DNA from: Rhodanobacter sp.
GTDB lineage: Bacteria > Pseudomonadota > Gammaproteobacteria > Xanthomonadales > Rhodanobacteraceae
Length of the DNA stretch: 38,631 nucleotides
Reading direction: 5' to 3'
Assembly: GCA_027450005.1 (NCBI GenBank)
Contig: DAIDKO010000036.1
Span: 1 to 38,631 of the forward strand
Below, piece by piece: positions 19,302-27,320 of the stretch; position 1 is the stretch's first letter; each line of letters opens with the position of its first letter. A model generated the notes under the pieces. The model was not told the DNA's origin. It saw only the letters and a program-made list of their open reading frames with translations, and made no database searches. A program made the translations under genes and the position numbers.

Positions 19302-19772
19302 CTAAGCGCGCGGCTGGGACAGCTCCATCACGATGGCATCCTCGCGTCCATCTTTGGCGGGGTAGTAGCGAGGCCGGCGGCCGATCTCGCGAAAACCCAC
19401 CGATTCATACAACACCTTCGCCAGCGGATTCGAAGGCCGCACCTCGAGGAACACGCGCTGCGCGCCGCTCCAGCGGGACACGTCCAGCAGGCGCCCCAGG
19501 AGGTGCCGGCCCAGGCCACGGCCGCGGTACGCGGGGGCGATGCAGATGTTCAGCACATGCGCCTCGCCTGCGCCCACCGAGAGAATGCCGTAACCGGCGA
19601 CCTCGTCGTCGATGCACAGTACCCAGCACGGATGCCCCGCCCTGACACAGTCGGCGAAAATGCCCCGCGTCCACGGAAAATCGTAGGAAGCCTGCTCCAC
19701 TGCCTCGACCGCATCGAGGTCGTCCATTCGCATCGGTCGCATGTGGCTGGCTGGCCGGGCCACCGCGGCCAT
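19302..19772 (-). CDS. rimI: Ribosomal-protein-alanine N-acetyltransferase RimI
   Basis: A 156-residue GNAT acetyltransferase that modifies the N-terminal alanine of ribosomal protein S18. The acetyl-CoA loop YRGRGLGRHLL, the LEVRPSNPLAKVLYESVGF helix and the C-terminal RRPRYYPAKDGREDAIVM stretch match E. coli RimI closely. The ATG at 19772, 5 bp past the holD stop with a weak AGGGCGA site, is preferred; the ATG at 19742 would give a 146-residue protein, also close to the family length. The gene ends the pssA-holD-rimI group, and its downstream gap leads to the suf promoter. Confidence 0.93.
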   Translation of the reverse strand: MAAVARPASHMRPMRMDDLDAVEAVEQASYDFPWTRGIFADCVRAGHPCWVLCIDDEVAGYGILSVGAGEAHVLNICIAPAYRGRGLGRHLLGRLLDVSRWSGAQRVFLEVRPSNPLAKVLYESVGFREIGRRPRYYPAKDGREDAIVMELSQPRA

Positions 19773-19777
19773 CGCGC

Positions 19778-20248
19778 CTATCGCCCTGCCGCGAGGCTGC
19801 GCTGCAAGGTGCGCAGGGCGATCCACAGACGGCGCTTGGCAGCGGCATCGTGCAGCAGCCGCGCAGGTTCGTCCACCAGCACAATCTGCGCCTGCGCGGT
19901 TACCTGCATCGGCAGGCTGCGTCCCAGCGCATGCGCCTGCGCCTCTCCGCAGGCAAGATAGGCCCGCGCATGCGGCACCGCGATTTCCGCCTCGCCGGGC
20001 TGCACCCTCACACGCACGGCACGCGCCAGCGTGGCGCCGCCACTGTTGAGCGCGCGCCCCAGCAGGTCGAGCTCGCGCGCTCCGCAAGCCGCCGGCAGAA
20101 GCACCACGCATTCGGCGTTGACCACGTCCGCCGCGCCTCCCCCACCGATCGCCGCCGATGGTACCGCCGCGGATGCCTGCCGGCGCTGCCATCGCGTCAG
20201 TCCCAGCGCATGCAGCACGCGCTCACGATGCGCAGTGGCCGGAGTCAT
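19778..20248 (-). CDS. holD: Probable DNA polymerase III psi subunit (divergent HolD)
   Basis: A 156-residue protein with two weak but telling matches to E. coli psi: an N-terminal LHALGLTRWQRR resembling LGITQW(S/V)LRR, which in E. coli leads into the SSB/chi-interacting part, and a C-terminal AAAKRRLWIALRTLQR resembling the last helix before the E. coli C-terminus. Position supports the call, because holD lies directly upstream of rimI in E. coli and most gammaproteobacteria. Psi links chi and SSB to the clamp loader. The start at 20248 overlaps the pssA stop as ATGA. The middle of the protein is Ala-rich and poorly conserved, so automatic annotation may call it hypothetical. Confidence 0.7.
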   Translation of the reverse strand: MTPATAHRERVLHALGLTRWQRRQASAAVPSAAIGGGGAADVVNAECVVLLPAACGARELDLLGRALNSGGATLARAVRVRVQPGEAEIAVPHARAYLACGEAQAHALGRSLPMQVTAQAQIVLVDEPARLLHDAAAKRRLWIALRTLQRSLAAGR

Positions 20249-21030
20249 ACCGCCCCCCCGCGCCGCGCACGACGGCGATGCACGGCCAGGCCCCACAAGG
20301 TCAGCACCGGGCCGGACAGCAGGTAGACGGTGAACCCGGCGAACAGCACGCGCGGCGGATCAAGGTAAAGCAACACCAGCATGAACAGGGCCGCCACGAT
20401 CCACACGAACGGCACGTGTTGACGGTCGCCGATCGGCAGCGACTTGAAGCTGAAGTAGCGAATGCGGCTGACCATCAGCAGACCGGTGACTGCGGCGATC
20501 CACGGCGTGACAAAGCACAGCGCGGCCCCCGAAACGTCAAACTTTTCCATCGTCCACACGAACGACATGCACACTGCCGCCGCCGCGGGGCTGGCCAGAC
20601 CCTGGAAATAGCGCTTGTCGGCCACGCCCGCCTGGGTGTTGAAGCGCGCCAGCCGCAGCGCGGCGCACGCGGCGTAGATGAAGGCCGTGGCCCAGCCCAG
20701 CTTGCCCCACAGCGGGCCGAACTCGCGCAGGGTGGACAGCGACCAGGTGTACATCACCAGCGAGGGGGCCAGGCCGAAGCTCACCAGATCCGACAGCGAG
20801 TCATATTGCACGCCGAATTCGCTTTGCGTGCCGGTGAGCCGCGCCACCCGGCCGTCCAGTCCATCCAGCAGCGCGGCGACGAACACCGCCACGGCGGCAT
20901 CGGAATAACGGCCGCCGACGCTGGCTAGGATGGCGTAGAAGCCGGCGAACATCGCCCCGGTGGTGAACAGGTTCGGCAACAGATAGATGCCGCGGTGCCG
21001 GGGTGGTCGGGCGGGCAGCGAGTCGCTCAT
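20245..21030 (-). CDS. pssA: CDP-diacylglycerol-serine O-phosphatidyltransferase PssA
   Basis: A 261-residue multi-pass inner-membrane enzyme that makes phosphatidylserine, the precursor of phosphatidylethanolamine. The CDP-alcohol phosphotransferase motif DG-x2-AR-x8-G-x3-D-x3-D is intact (DGLDGRVAR ... GVQYDSLSD). The N-terminal YLLPNLFTTGAMFAGF and about seven hydrophobic segments fit the type II (Bacillus-like) PssA. The ATG at 21030 with a GGATAG site is preferred; an ATG at 21054 is also in frame. It is the first gene of a tight minus-strand unit with holD and rimI. Confidence 0.94.
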   Translation of the reverse strand: MSDSLPARPPRHRGIYLLPNLFTTGAMFAGFYAILASVGGRYSDAAVAVFVAALLDGLDGRVARLTGTQSEFGVQYDSLSDLVSFGLAPSLVMYTWSLSTLREFGPLWGKLGWATAFIYAACAALRLARFNTQAGVADKRYFQGLASPAAAAVCMSFVWTMEKFDVSGAALCFVTPWIAAVTGLLMVSRIRYFSFKSLPIGDRQHVPFVWIVAALFMLVLLYLDPPRVLFAGFTVYLLSGPVLTLWGLAVHRRRARRGGAV

Positions 21031-21161
21031 GGAGCTATCCGTGACGGGGTGCATGAAGTGTAAACCATCCCCCGCTTGAGTCCCGGCCGCGCGGGAGTTC
21101 TACTAGGGCACTGGCCGCGGGGCGGGGAGCCCCGGCCATTCAAGCCCTCCGGAGAAACCCA

Positions 21162-21599
21162 ATGTCCCGTCTGCCGATCGTCCTGGCGCTGCTGCTGATC
21201 GCCCCGCTGGCCGCCGCCCAGCAAATCTACAAGTGGACCGACGCCAAGGGCACGGTGCATTACTCGCAGTCGGCACCGCCGCAGGGGACCAAGTATCGGC
21301 AGGTAAAGCTGGCCAGCGGGGTGGAGTCCGCTGCCGGGCAGGCCGCGCAGCCGGCCGCCGACAGCACTGCCGCCCCGACCAACGACTCGCCGCAGGCTTC
21401 GACCGCGCCCATGGCCGACACGCCGGTCAATCGCGCCAAGATGTGCGCCGAACTGAAGTCCAACCTCGCCGCCTTGCAAGGCAGTGGCCCGGTGGTGATG
21501 CAACAGGGCGGCAAGTCGACCGTGCTCGACGATGCCCAGCGCAAGCAGCAAATCGCCAACGCGAATACCCACTACCGGCAGTACTGCAAGGCGCAGTAA
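21162..21599 (+). CDS. DUF4124 domain-containing exported protein
   Basis: A 145-residue protein with a signal peptide (LPIVLALLLIAPLAAAQ) followed directly by a DUF4124 domain (IYKWTDAKGTVHYSQSAPPQG), a small beta module common in gammaproteobacterial exported proteins. An Ala/Thr-rich linker leads to a C-terminal helical part with two cysteines (MCAELKSNLAAL and the terminal QYCKAQ). A GGAG ribosome site lies about 9 nt before the ATG. The function is unknown, and the location is presumably periplasmic. It is divergent from pssA and 168 bp upstream of proS. Confidence 0.85.
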   Translation: MSRLPIVLALLLIAPLAAAQQIYKWTDAKGTVHYSQSAPPQGTKYRQVKLASGVESAAGQAAQPAADSTAAPTNDSPQASTAPMADTPVNRAKMCAELKSNLAALQGSGPVVMQQGGKSTVLDDAQRKQQIANANTHYRQYCKAQ

Positions 21600-21686
21600 A
21601 ATTTCCGCACGGGGAGTTCCGCATCCTGCGGGCGCCGCTTCCGTCGTCAATCGGACTGACCAGCGCGTCCGTCAACCGCCCCGGCC

Positions 21687-21711
21687 GCGGAACTGCCCAA
21701 TGCAGTTCCGC
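21687..21711. repeat. Perfect 10-bp inverted repeat upstream of proS
   Basis: GCGGAACTGC and GCAGTTCCGC are perfect mirrors separated by 5 nt. No T tract follows, so a classic terminator is unlikely. It ends about 20 bp before a TATACT box, where an operator or a structured leader would fit. Confidence 0.6.
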
Positions 21712-21731
21712 AGCGCAGTACGGCGCACCGC

Positions 21732-21737
21732 TATACT
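21732..21737 (+). promoter_or_regulatory. Probable -10 box of proS
   Basis: TATACT matches the sigma-70 -10 at 5 of 6 positions and lies 30 bp upstream of the proS ATG. No good -35 is seen at 17 bp. Confidence 0.4.
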
Positions 21738-21767
21738 CCGGCTCTTTCAACGCCGGAACCCGCCTGC

Positions 21768-23465
21768 ATGCGCCTTAGCCAATTCCATCTGGCCACCGTC
21801 AAGGAAGTACCCGCCGACGCCGAGATCGCTAGCCACCAGCTGATGCTGCGCGCTGGCATGATCCGCAAGCTCGCCTCCGGCCTCTACACCTGGTCGCCGC
21901 TGGGCCTGCGCGTGCTGCGCAAGGTGGAAAACGTGGTGCGCGAGGAAATGAACCGCGCCGGCGCCATCGAGATGCTGATGCCCACGATCCAGCCGCGCGA
22001 GCTGTGGGAGGAAACCGGCCGCTGGCAGAAGTTCGGCCCGCAGTTGTTGAAGATCAAGGACCGCAAGGAGCAGGAATTCTGTTACGCGCCCACCGCCGAG
22101 GAAGTCGTCACGGATTACGCGCGCAACGAGCTCAACAGCTACAAGCAGCTGCCGGTTAATTTCTACCAGATCCAGACCAAGTTCCGCGACGAGATCCGCC
22201 CACGTTTCGGCGTAATGCGCGCACGCGAATTCCTGATGAAGGACGCCTATTCCTTCCATCTCGGACAGGAATCGCTGGCGGAGACCTACCAGGCGATGTA
22301 CGACGCCTATTCGCGCATTTTTACCCGGCTCGGCCTGAAGTTCCGCGCGGTGCAGGCCGATACCGGCGCCATCGGCGGCAATGCCAGCCACGAGTTCCAG
22401 GTACTGGCCGATTCGGGTGAGGATGCCATCGTGTTTTCCGACGGCTCCGACTACGCGGCGAACGTGGAAAAAGCAGAGGCGTTGGCACCGGCCACCTCGC
22501 GCCCTGCACCGGGCGCGACGATGGAGCGCGTCGATACGCCCGTCCAGAAAACCATTGCCGAAGTCAGCGCATTCCTCGGGGTGGCACCTGCACAATGCGT
22601 GAAAACCCTGCTGGTGAAAGGCCGTGACGGCCTAGTTGCGCTGTGCCTGCGCGGCGACCACGAATTGAACGAAGTGAAGGCCGGCAAGCTGGCAGAATTG
22701 CCGGATGAAGTGGTGCTCGCCAGTGCGGCGGAAATCCTCGCCGCCACCGGCGCGCGACCCGGTTTCATCGGCCCCGCCGGGCTACCTGCCGCGATCCCGG
22801 TGATTGTGGATCGCAGCGCCGCCGTGCTCGCGGACTTCGTCTGCGGCGGCAACGCGGACGGCACCCACCAGACCGGGGCGAACTGGGAGCGCGATGCACG
22901 CATGACGCGCATCGACGACATCCGCCAGGTGGTCGAGGGCGACCCTTCGCCCGATGGCCACGGCACGCTGCATCTCGCCCGCGGCATCGAGGTCGGCCAC
23001 GTGTTCCAGCTCGGCGGCAAGTACGCCGAAGCGCTGGGCGCGACCGTGCTGGACGACCAGGGCAAGGCACAGGTGATGCTGATGGGCTGCTACGGCATCG
23101 GCATCAGCCGCATCGTGGCGGCCGCCATCGAGCAGCGCCACGACGATGCCGGCATTATCTGGCCGGAAGCGATGGCGCCATGGCGCGTGGCGGTTTGCGT
23201 CATCAATCCCAAGGGTAATCCCGATATCGCCACGGCGGGCGAATCGCTCTACCAGGAACTCGCCGCACGCGGTATCGAAACCGTGCTGGACGACCGTGGC
23301 CTACGCCCCGGCGCCATGTTTGCCGACATGGAATTGATCGGCATTCCGCACCGCGTGGTGGTCAGCGAACGGGGCCTTGCCGCCGGCACATTGGAATATC
23401 GCGCCCGTCATGAGGCCGAAAGCCGCGCCGTGACCCGCGACGAATTGCTGGCACTGCTCGGGTAA
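21768..23465 (+). CDS. proS: Prolyl-tRNA synthetase (bacterial type)
   Basis: A 565-residue class II aminoacyl-tRNA synthetase that charges tRNA-Pro. Motif 1 and 2 regions ([12 protein letters not shown]-type and [25 protein letters not shown]), an inserted YbaK-like editing domain of about 180 residues between motifs 2 and 3, motif 3 ([13 protein letters not shown]) and a C-terminal anticodon-binding domain are in the usual order. The length is normal for the bacterial form (about 570). The start ATG matches the family N-terminus ([19 protein letters not shown]). A hairpin terminator follows within 20 bp of the stop. Confidence 0.97.
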   Translation: MRLSQFHLATVKEVPADAEIASHQLMLRAGMIRKLASGLYTWSPLGLRVLRKVENVVREEMNRAGAIEMLMPTIQPRELWEETGRWQKFGPQLLKIKDRKEQEFCYAPTAEEVVTDYARNELNSYKQLPVNFYQIQTKFRDEIRPRFGVMRAREFLMKDAYSFHLGQESLAETYQAMYDAYSRIFTRLGLKFRAVQADTGAIGGNASHEFQVLADSGEDAIVFSDGSDYAANVEKAEALAPATSRPAPGATMERVDTPVQKTIAEVSAFLGVAPAQCVKTLLVKGRDGLVALCLRGDHELNEVKAGKLAELPDEVVLASAAEILAATGARPGFIGPAGLPAAIPVIVDRSAAVLADFVCGGNADGTHQTGANWERDARMTRIDDIRQVVEGDPSPDGHGTLHLARGIEVGHVFQLGGKYAEALGATVLDDQGKAQVMLMGCYGIGISRIVAAAIEQRHDDAGIIWPEAMAPWRVAVCVINPKGNPDIATAGESLYQELAARGIETVLDDRGLRPGAMFADMELIGIPHRVVVSERGLAAGTLEYRARHEAESRAVTRDELLALLG

Positions 23466-23483
23466 ATCCGGCTTCAAATGCAA

Positions 23484-23518
23484 AGGCAAACGGCCGCCAT
23501 AAATGGCCGTTTGCTTTC
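23484..23518 (+). terminator. Terminator after proS
   Basis: The stem GCAAACGGCC (23486-23495) pairs perfectly with GGCCGTTTGC (23505-23514) and is followed by TTTC. The poly-T is short, so efficiency may be moderate. Confidence 0.7.
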
Positions 23519-23579
23519 ATGGCCATGGTGGCGATTATCCCATTTATCGCACATTGAAGCCAAAGCCGGGCCATCGGCT

Positions 23580-23608
23580 TTGCAAAATGGTATTTATTCG
23601 GGTAACAA
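23580..23608 (+). promoter_or_regulatory. Predicted promoter of the H-NS-family gene
   Basis: TTGCAA (23580-23585) and TAACAA (23603-23608) are 17 bp apart in a locally AT-rich 130-bp stretch. This is a site type that H-NS proteins bind, so autoregulation is plausible. Confidence 0.55.
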
Positions 23609-23664
23609 TAGTAAAGGTAATGCCGCTCCGGGCCGCCATAGCCCCTACGTCACTGGAGTCTCCG

Positions 23665-23988
23665 ATGGCCGCCATCGATATCACGAACCTCAATCACAAC
23701 CAGCTTAATGACCTGATCAGCAAGGCGCGGTTGCGCCAGCAGGAAATGAAGAAGGAAAAGGTCGCCAAGCTGCGCGAAAAGATCCACGCGCTGATCAAGG
23801 CCGAGGGTTACAGCTTCGACGAGATTTTCGGCGGTACCCGCGGCAAGCGCCGCAGCGGCGGCGGCGTGCCTCCGAAGTACCGCAATCCCACCAATCCCGA
23901 GCAGACCTGGTCCGGCCGCGGCAAGCGCCCGCGCTGGTTCAACGACGCGCTGAAGGCCGGCAGGAAGGAAAAGGATCTGCTGGTCTGA
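23665..23988 (+). CDS. H-NS family nucleoid-associated protein
   Basis: A 107-residue DNA-binding protein. The N-terminal half is helical and coiled-coil-like (LNDLISKARLRQQEMKKEK), for dimerisation. The C-terminal domain has the KYRNPTNPEQTWSGRGKRPRW motif, the hallmark AT-hook-like TWSGRGxxP loop of H-NS. It is expected to bind AT-rich DNA and silence horizontally acquired genes. The ATG at 23665 is chosen from the family N-terminus; the frame is open further upstream through the promoter region. It closely resembles the small H-NS proteins of Xanthomonadales and ends before a strong terminator. Confidence 0.93.
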   Translation: MAAIDITNLNHNQLNDLISKARLRQQEMKKEKVAKLREKIHALIKAEGYSFDEIFGGTRGKRRSGGGVPPKYRNPTNPEQTWSGRGKRPRWFNDALKAGRKEKDLLV

Positions 23989-24009
23989 TTGCAGTGTTTC
24001 CGCGTCGCC

Positions 24010-24037
24010 AAAACGCCGGTCAATTGGCCGGCGTTTT
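24010..24037. terminator. Bidirectional terminator between the H-NS gene and the ThrE-type gene
   Basis: AAAACGCCGG and CCGGCGTTTT form a perfect 10-bp stem with an 8-nt loop, with T runs on both strands. It serves the H-NS gene and, across 134 bp, the convergent exporter gene. Confidence 0.85.
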
Positions 24038-24171
24038 TATTGGCATTCGCAAATGGCGCTTTCGAGAAGTTGCCGGCACCTGCTCCCTACGCCAGCAGGC
24101 GGTGGCACACCCATGCGTCGACAGGTCCGCCGCCTTCTCCACTGATTCGGGGCTGCCGCAAAAGATACGCT

Positions 24172-25449
24172 CTACAGGGAGCGCCGCGGCGAAACGAGCA
24201 AGTCGCCAAACAGCAGTCCTGCCACCAGCGAGACCAGCAGGGTCACCAGCAGCAGCGCCGTGTCCATACCCAGCGTGGTATCGCGTTCGAGCAGGAAGGA
24301 GACACTGCGGAAACCCACGCTGCCAGGCACCAGCAGCAGGATGCCCGGTTCGCGGATCACTGCGCCCGGCCGCCCCCACTGCCTCGCGTAGAGGTTGGAC
24401 AGGGCACTGACCAGCAGGCCACCGACAAATACCCCGAACGGCGCTCCCGGCAGCCGCCCGGAGAATTCGCCGCCCCAGCGCGTAGCAAGGTAGCCGACAA
24501 TCACCGCCACGATCACCGCCGGCCAGTCGCTCCGCGCGGCGCGGAACAGCATGGCGAACGCCACCGCGGCCACCAGCAGCGCTGGCCAATCCGTCCAGGC
24601 CGGCAGCGGCGGCAGCGCGAAATCGCGTGCATGGATGCCGAACGCGGCGCAGACCTCGGTGGCCGCCACCGTGCCAAAGACCAGTTTGAGCAGCGTCGCC
24701 ATGGCGCCACCCATGCGCGCCATGCCGGACACCAGATGACCGCTGGCCACCTCGCGCACGGCCGTGGTGAGGGACATCCCGGGGACCAGGATGATCAGCG
24801 CGGCCAGCACCACCGACTTGATCGCCAGCGGCACCACGAAGGCGCTGACAAGGATCGCCACGGCGGTCGCCACGACGGCGCTGATCGCATCACTGGCCAC
24901 CGCCAGCCGTGGCCGGTTGGCCGAGAGCAGCGTAAAGACCCCGATCAGCATGCCGATCACCGCAGCCACCACCAGATCGGCCCAGGAGCTGTGCAGGAAC
25001 AGCGCCGCGATGCCGGCCGCGGACAAGCCGTAGCTGGCAACCGTGTTGAGCATCGCCTTGCGCGGCTCTGGCGCCCCCAGCGCGCGCAGCAGGCGCCAGC
25101 CCTGGCGCAGGTCCAGCTCGCCCGCGATCACACGGTCGGCGATCGCATCCGCCTCGCACAGGCGCGCCAAGTTCACGTCACCAGGGGCAAGTCGCATCAC
25201 CTGCGTGGTCTGCGCCACGCCCTCGCCGCCCCCCGCCAGATCCGCGAAGGAAACGATGATGGCGGTGGGGCTGGACCACACGTCAGCCTGCAATCCCAGC
25301 CGGTGCGCGCAGAGGTCGATTGCCATTTCCAGCCGCGGCGCGGAAGTGCCGTACTGGTGAAGCCGCCGCGCCAGCTCCAGCAGGAAGGCGATGCGCGTGT
25401 TCGGCGACGCGACGCCAGGGGGAGGGGCACCTGCGAGCGCAGCGCTCAT
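24172..25449 (-). CDS. Threonine/serine exporter family protein (ThrE-type)
   Basis: A 425-residue inner-membrane protein joining both ThrE modules. The N-terminal cytosolic and membrane part (RIAFLLELARRLHQYGTSAPRLE, the DUF1212 signature) and first five or so helices are followed by a second set of helices (the DUF3815-type part). ThrE of Corynebacterium exports threonine and serine; here the substrate is inferred from the family only. The start ATG overlaps the nfeD stop as ATGA. It is the last gene of an SPFH-NfeD-ThrE unit. It is convergent with the H-NS gene. Confidence 0.88.
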   Translation of the reverse strand: MSAALAGAPPPGVASPNTRIAFLLELARRLHQYGTSAPRLEMAIDLCAHRLGLQADVWSSPTAIIVSFADLAGGGEGVAQTTQVMRLAPGDVNLARLCEADAIADRVIAGELDLRQGWRLLRALGAPEPRKAMLNTVASYGLSAAGIAALFLHSSWADLVVAAVIGMLIGVFTLLSANRPRLAVASDAISAVVATAVAILVSAFVVPLAIKSVVLAALIILVPGMSLTTAVREVASGHLVSGMARMGGAMATLLKLVFGTVAATEVCAAFGIHARDFALPPLPAWTDWPALLVAAVAFAMLFRAARSDWPAVIVAVIVGYLATRWGGEFSGRLPGAPFGVFVGGLLVSALSNLYARQWGRPGAVIREPGILLLVPGSVGFRSVSFLLERDTTLGMDTALLLVTLLVSLVAGLLFGDLLVSPRRSL

Positions 25450-25895
25450 GCGGCGGCGCGCACCATCAGCGTGGTGCCGTCGACCGCCACCACTTCCACC
25501 GTACTGCCCAGCGGCAGATCCGGCCCACTCACCAGCCACTGGCCGTCGCCCACGCGCACCTTGCCGCGTCCATTGACGATGGGTTCGACCAGCTCGTAGC
25601 GCTGACCGACCATCTGTTCGCCGCGGCGGTTGAGCCGCTCGCCGCCGGGTGTCCCGCGCTCGATGCGCGCCCGCAGCCAGCGCGCGTAAGCGAGGCAGGA
25701 GGCCAGTGCAAGCACGGCGAACAGTACCGCCTGCAGCAACACCCCCATCGCCGGGAATATCCACAACAATACGCCCATCACCGCCGCGGCGATGCCGATC
25801 CACAGCAGGAAATAGCCAGGCATCATCAGCTCGCCCGCGATCAGCAGCAGAGCTAGCAGCCACCACAGGTAATGCATTGCGATCTGTCCGAGCAT
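25446..25895 (-). CDS. NfeD family protein (short form)
   Basis: A 149-residue membrane protein. Two to three hydrophobic segments fill the first 75 residues (LWWLLALLLIAGELMMPGYF...), followed by a basic linker (ARWLRARIERG) and a C-terminal beta-rich OB-fold (GRGKVRVGDGQWLVSGPDLP). Short NfeD proteins normally pair with an SPFH partner, here the QmcA gene 58 bp upstream; they are thought to work together in membrane organisation. The ATG at 25895 is chosen; a GTG at 25931 and an ATG at 25877 are alternatives. It overlaps the exporter start by 4 nt. Confidence 0.9.
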   Translation of the reverse strand: MLGQIAMHYLWWLLALLLIAGELMMPGYFLLWIGIAAAVMGVLLWIFPAMGVLLQAVLFAVLALASCLAYARWLRARIERGTPGGERLNRRGEQMVGQRYELVEPIVNGRGKVRVGDGQWLVSGPDLPLGSTVEVVAVDGTTLMVRAAA

Positions 25896-25953
25896 GGCGA
25901 TGGTCCAGGCAGGTCCCGATTCCGCCGCCACGGCAGGCGGGCTGGGAAGTATT

Positions 25954-26898
25954 TCAGCGCGGCGGCAACACGGGCTTGGCGGTAGCCTGCTGCTGGCCCA
26001 GCGATTCCTTGGCCAGCTCGGCGATGCCGGCCAGTGAACCGAGCACGCCCGTAGCCTCCACGGGCAGCAGCAGCATCTTCTGGTTGGGCGAAGCCGCCAT
26101 CGCCTTCAAGGCTTCGATGTAGTTGTTGGCGACGAAATAGTTGAGCGCATTGACGTTGCCGCCGACGATCGCCTCGGACACCATCGTGGTGGCCTTGGCT
26201 TCGGCCTCCGCCGTGCGCTCGCGCGCCTCCGCGGCGCGGAACGCGGCCTCCTTCTCGCCTTCGGCAGCAAGGATCACCGACTGCTTTTCGCCCTCGGCCT
26301 TGAGGATCGCCGCCTGGCGGAAGCCCTCGGCCTCGAGGATGTTGGCGCGCTTCTCGCGCTCGGCCTTCATCTGCCGCGCCATCGCGTCCACCAGGTCGCG
26401 CGGCGGTGCGATGTCCTTGATCTCGATGCGGTTGACCTTGACGCCCCACGGGTGGGTGGCTTCGTCCACCACGCGCAGGAGCTTGGCGTTGATCGCATCG
26501 CGCTGGCTCAGGCTTTCGTCCAGATCCAGCGAGCCGAGCACGGTACGGATGTTGGTCATGATCAGCGCCAGCGTGGCCTGCTCGAGCTGGGCAACCTCGT
26601 AGGCCGCCTTGGCGGCGTCCAGCACCTGGTAGAACACCACGCCATCCACGCGCACCACGGCGTTGTCCTTGGTGATGACGTCCTGCGAGGGTACGTCCAG
26701 CACCTGCTCCATCAGGTTCATCTTGCGCCCGACCGATTGGTATACCGGGATCAGCAGGTGCAGCCCCGGTGTGAGCGAGCGGGTATATTTGCCGAAGGTT
26801 TCCACCGTCCATTCGTAGCCCTGCGGCACGATGCGCACCATCTTGAGCAGGGTGACGACGACCAGCACCACGATGACCAACGCAAGAACCGACCCCAT
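25954..26898 (-). CDS. qmcA: SPFH/stomatin-like membrane protein QmcA
   Basis: A 314-residue protein with one N-terminal transmembrane segment (VLALVIVVLVVVTLL), then the SPFH/band-7 domain (VPQGYEWTVETFGKYTRSLTPGLHLLIPV) and a long charged coiled coil (KAEREKRANILEAEGFRQAAILKAE and following). It ends with a Gln/Ala/Pro-rich tail. Family members form large membrane microdomain cages; E. coli QmcA associates with FtsH-HflKC. A good ribosome site (AGAGGGG) precedes the ATG. It leads the nfeD-thrE unit. The kinase remnant lies 42 bp upstream, so the native promoter may have been affected by that deletion. Confidence 0.95.
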   Translation of the reverse strand: MGSVLALVIVVLVVVTLLKMVRIVPQGYEWTVETFGKYTRSLTPGLHLLIPVYQSVGRKMNLMEQVLDVPSQDVITKDNAVVRVDGVVFYQVLDAAKAAYEVAQLEQATLALIMTNIRTVLGSLDLDESLSQRDAINAKLLRVVDEATHPWGVKVNRIEIKDIAPPRDLVDAMARQMKAEREKRANILEAEGFRQAAILKAEGEKQSVILAAEGEKEAAFRAAEARERTAEAEAKATTMVSEAIVGGNVNALNYFVANNYIEALKAMAASPNQKMLLLPVEATGVLGSLAGIAELAKESLGQQQATAKPVLPPR

Positions 26899-26940
26899 GA
26901 CCCGCCCCTCTTTCCGGTGAGGAGAGCAGTATAGGCGAGC

Positions 26941-27320
26941 CTATCGCGCGCCGTGTTGCGGCAGGCGCAGGCTGACGCGCAGGCCGCCGCCCTCGCGGTT
27001 GGCAAACAGGACGCGTCCGCCATGGGACTCGGCAATCTCGCGAGCCAGCGCCAGGCCAAGGCCGGTGCCGGAGCGCTTGGTGGAGTAGAGCGGCAGCAGC
27101 GCCCGCGCCAGCACGGTCTCGCTCATGCCGGGGCCGCGGTCGGATACATCGATGCGCAGCTCGCTGCCGGTGCCAAGGATACCGAGGCTGACCTCGTCTT
27201 TTGCGCTGCCGGATTCGTGCGCGCTCTTGATGAGGTTGATCAGCAACTGCTCGATCTGCACCGGATCGAAACGTCCCGGCTGCGTCGGTGTCGGTGCCGC
27301 CAGCTGGTAGCGGCAATGCA
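26941..27320 (-). pseudogene. 3' remnant of an NtrY-like sensor histidine kinase
   Basis: Only the C-terminal ATPase part of a histidine kinase remains, about 125 residues. It has an N box (QIEQLLINLIKSAHESG), G1 (VSDRGPGMSE), an F/G2 region (STKRSGTGLGLALAREIAESHGG) and a normal stop codon (TAG at 26943-26941). The sensor, HAMP and H-box parts are missing; upstream, the sequence continues without a break into remnants of an unrelated membrane-fusion protein. The junction is near 27,320, give or take about 20 bp, because the last HlyD-like residues (EVDQAKDAL) run in the same frame into the kinase. The remnant lacks its own start and phospho-acceptor and is judged non-functional. Confidence 0.85.
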
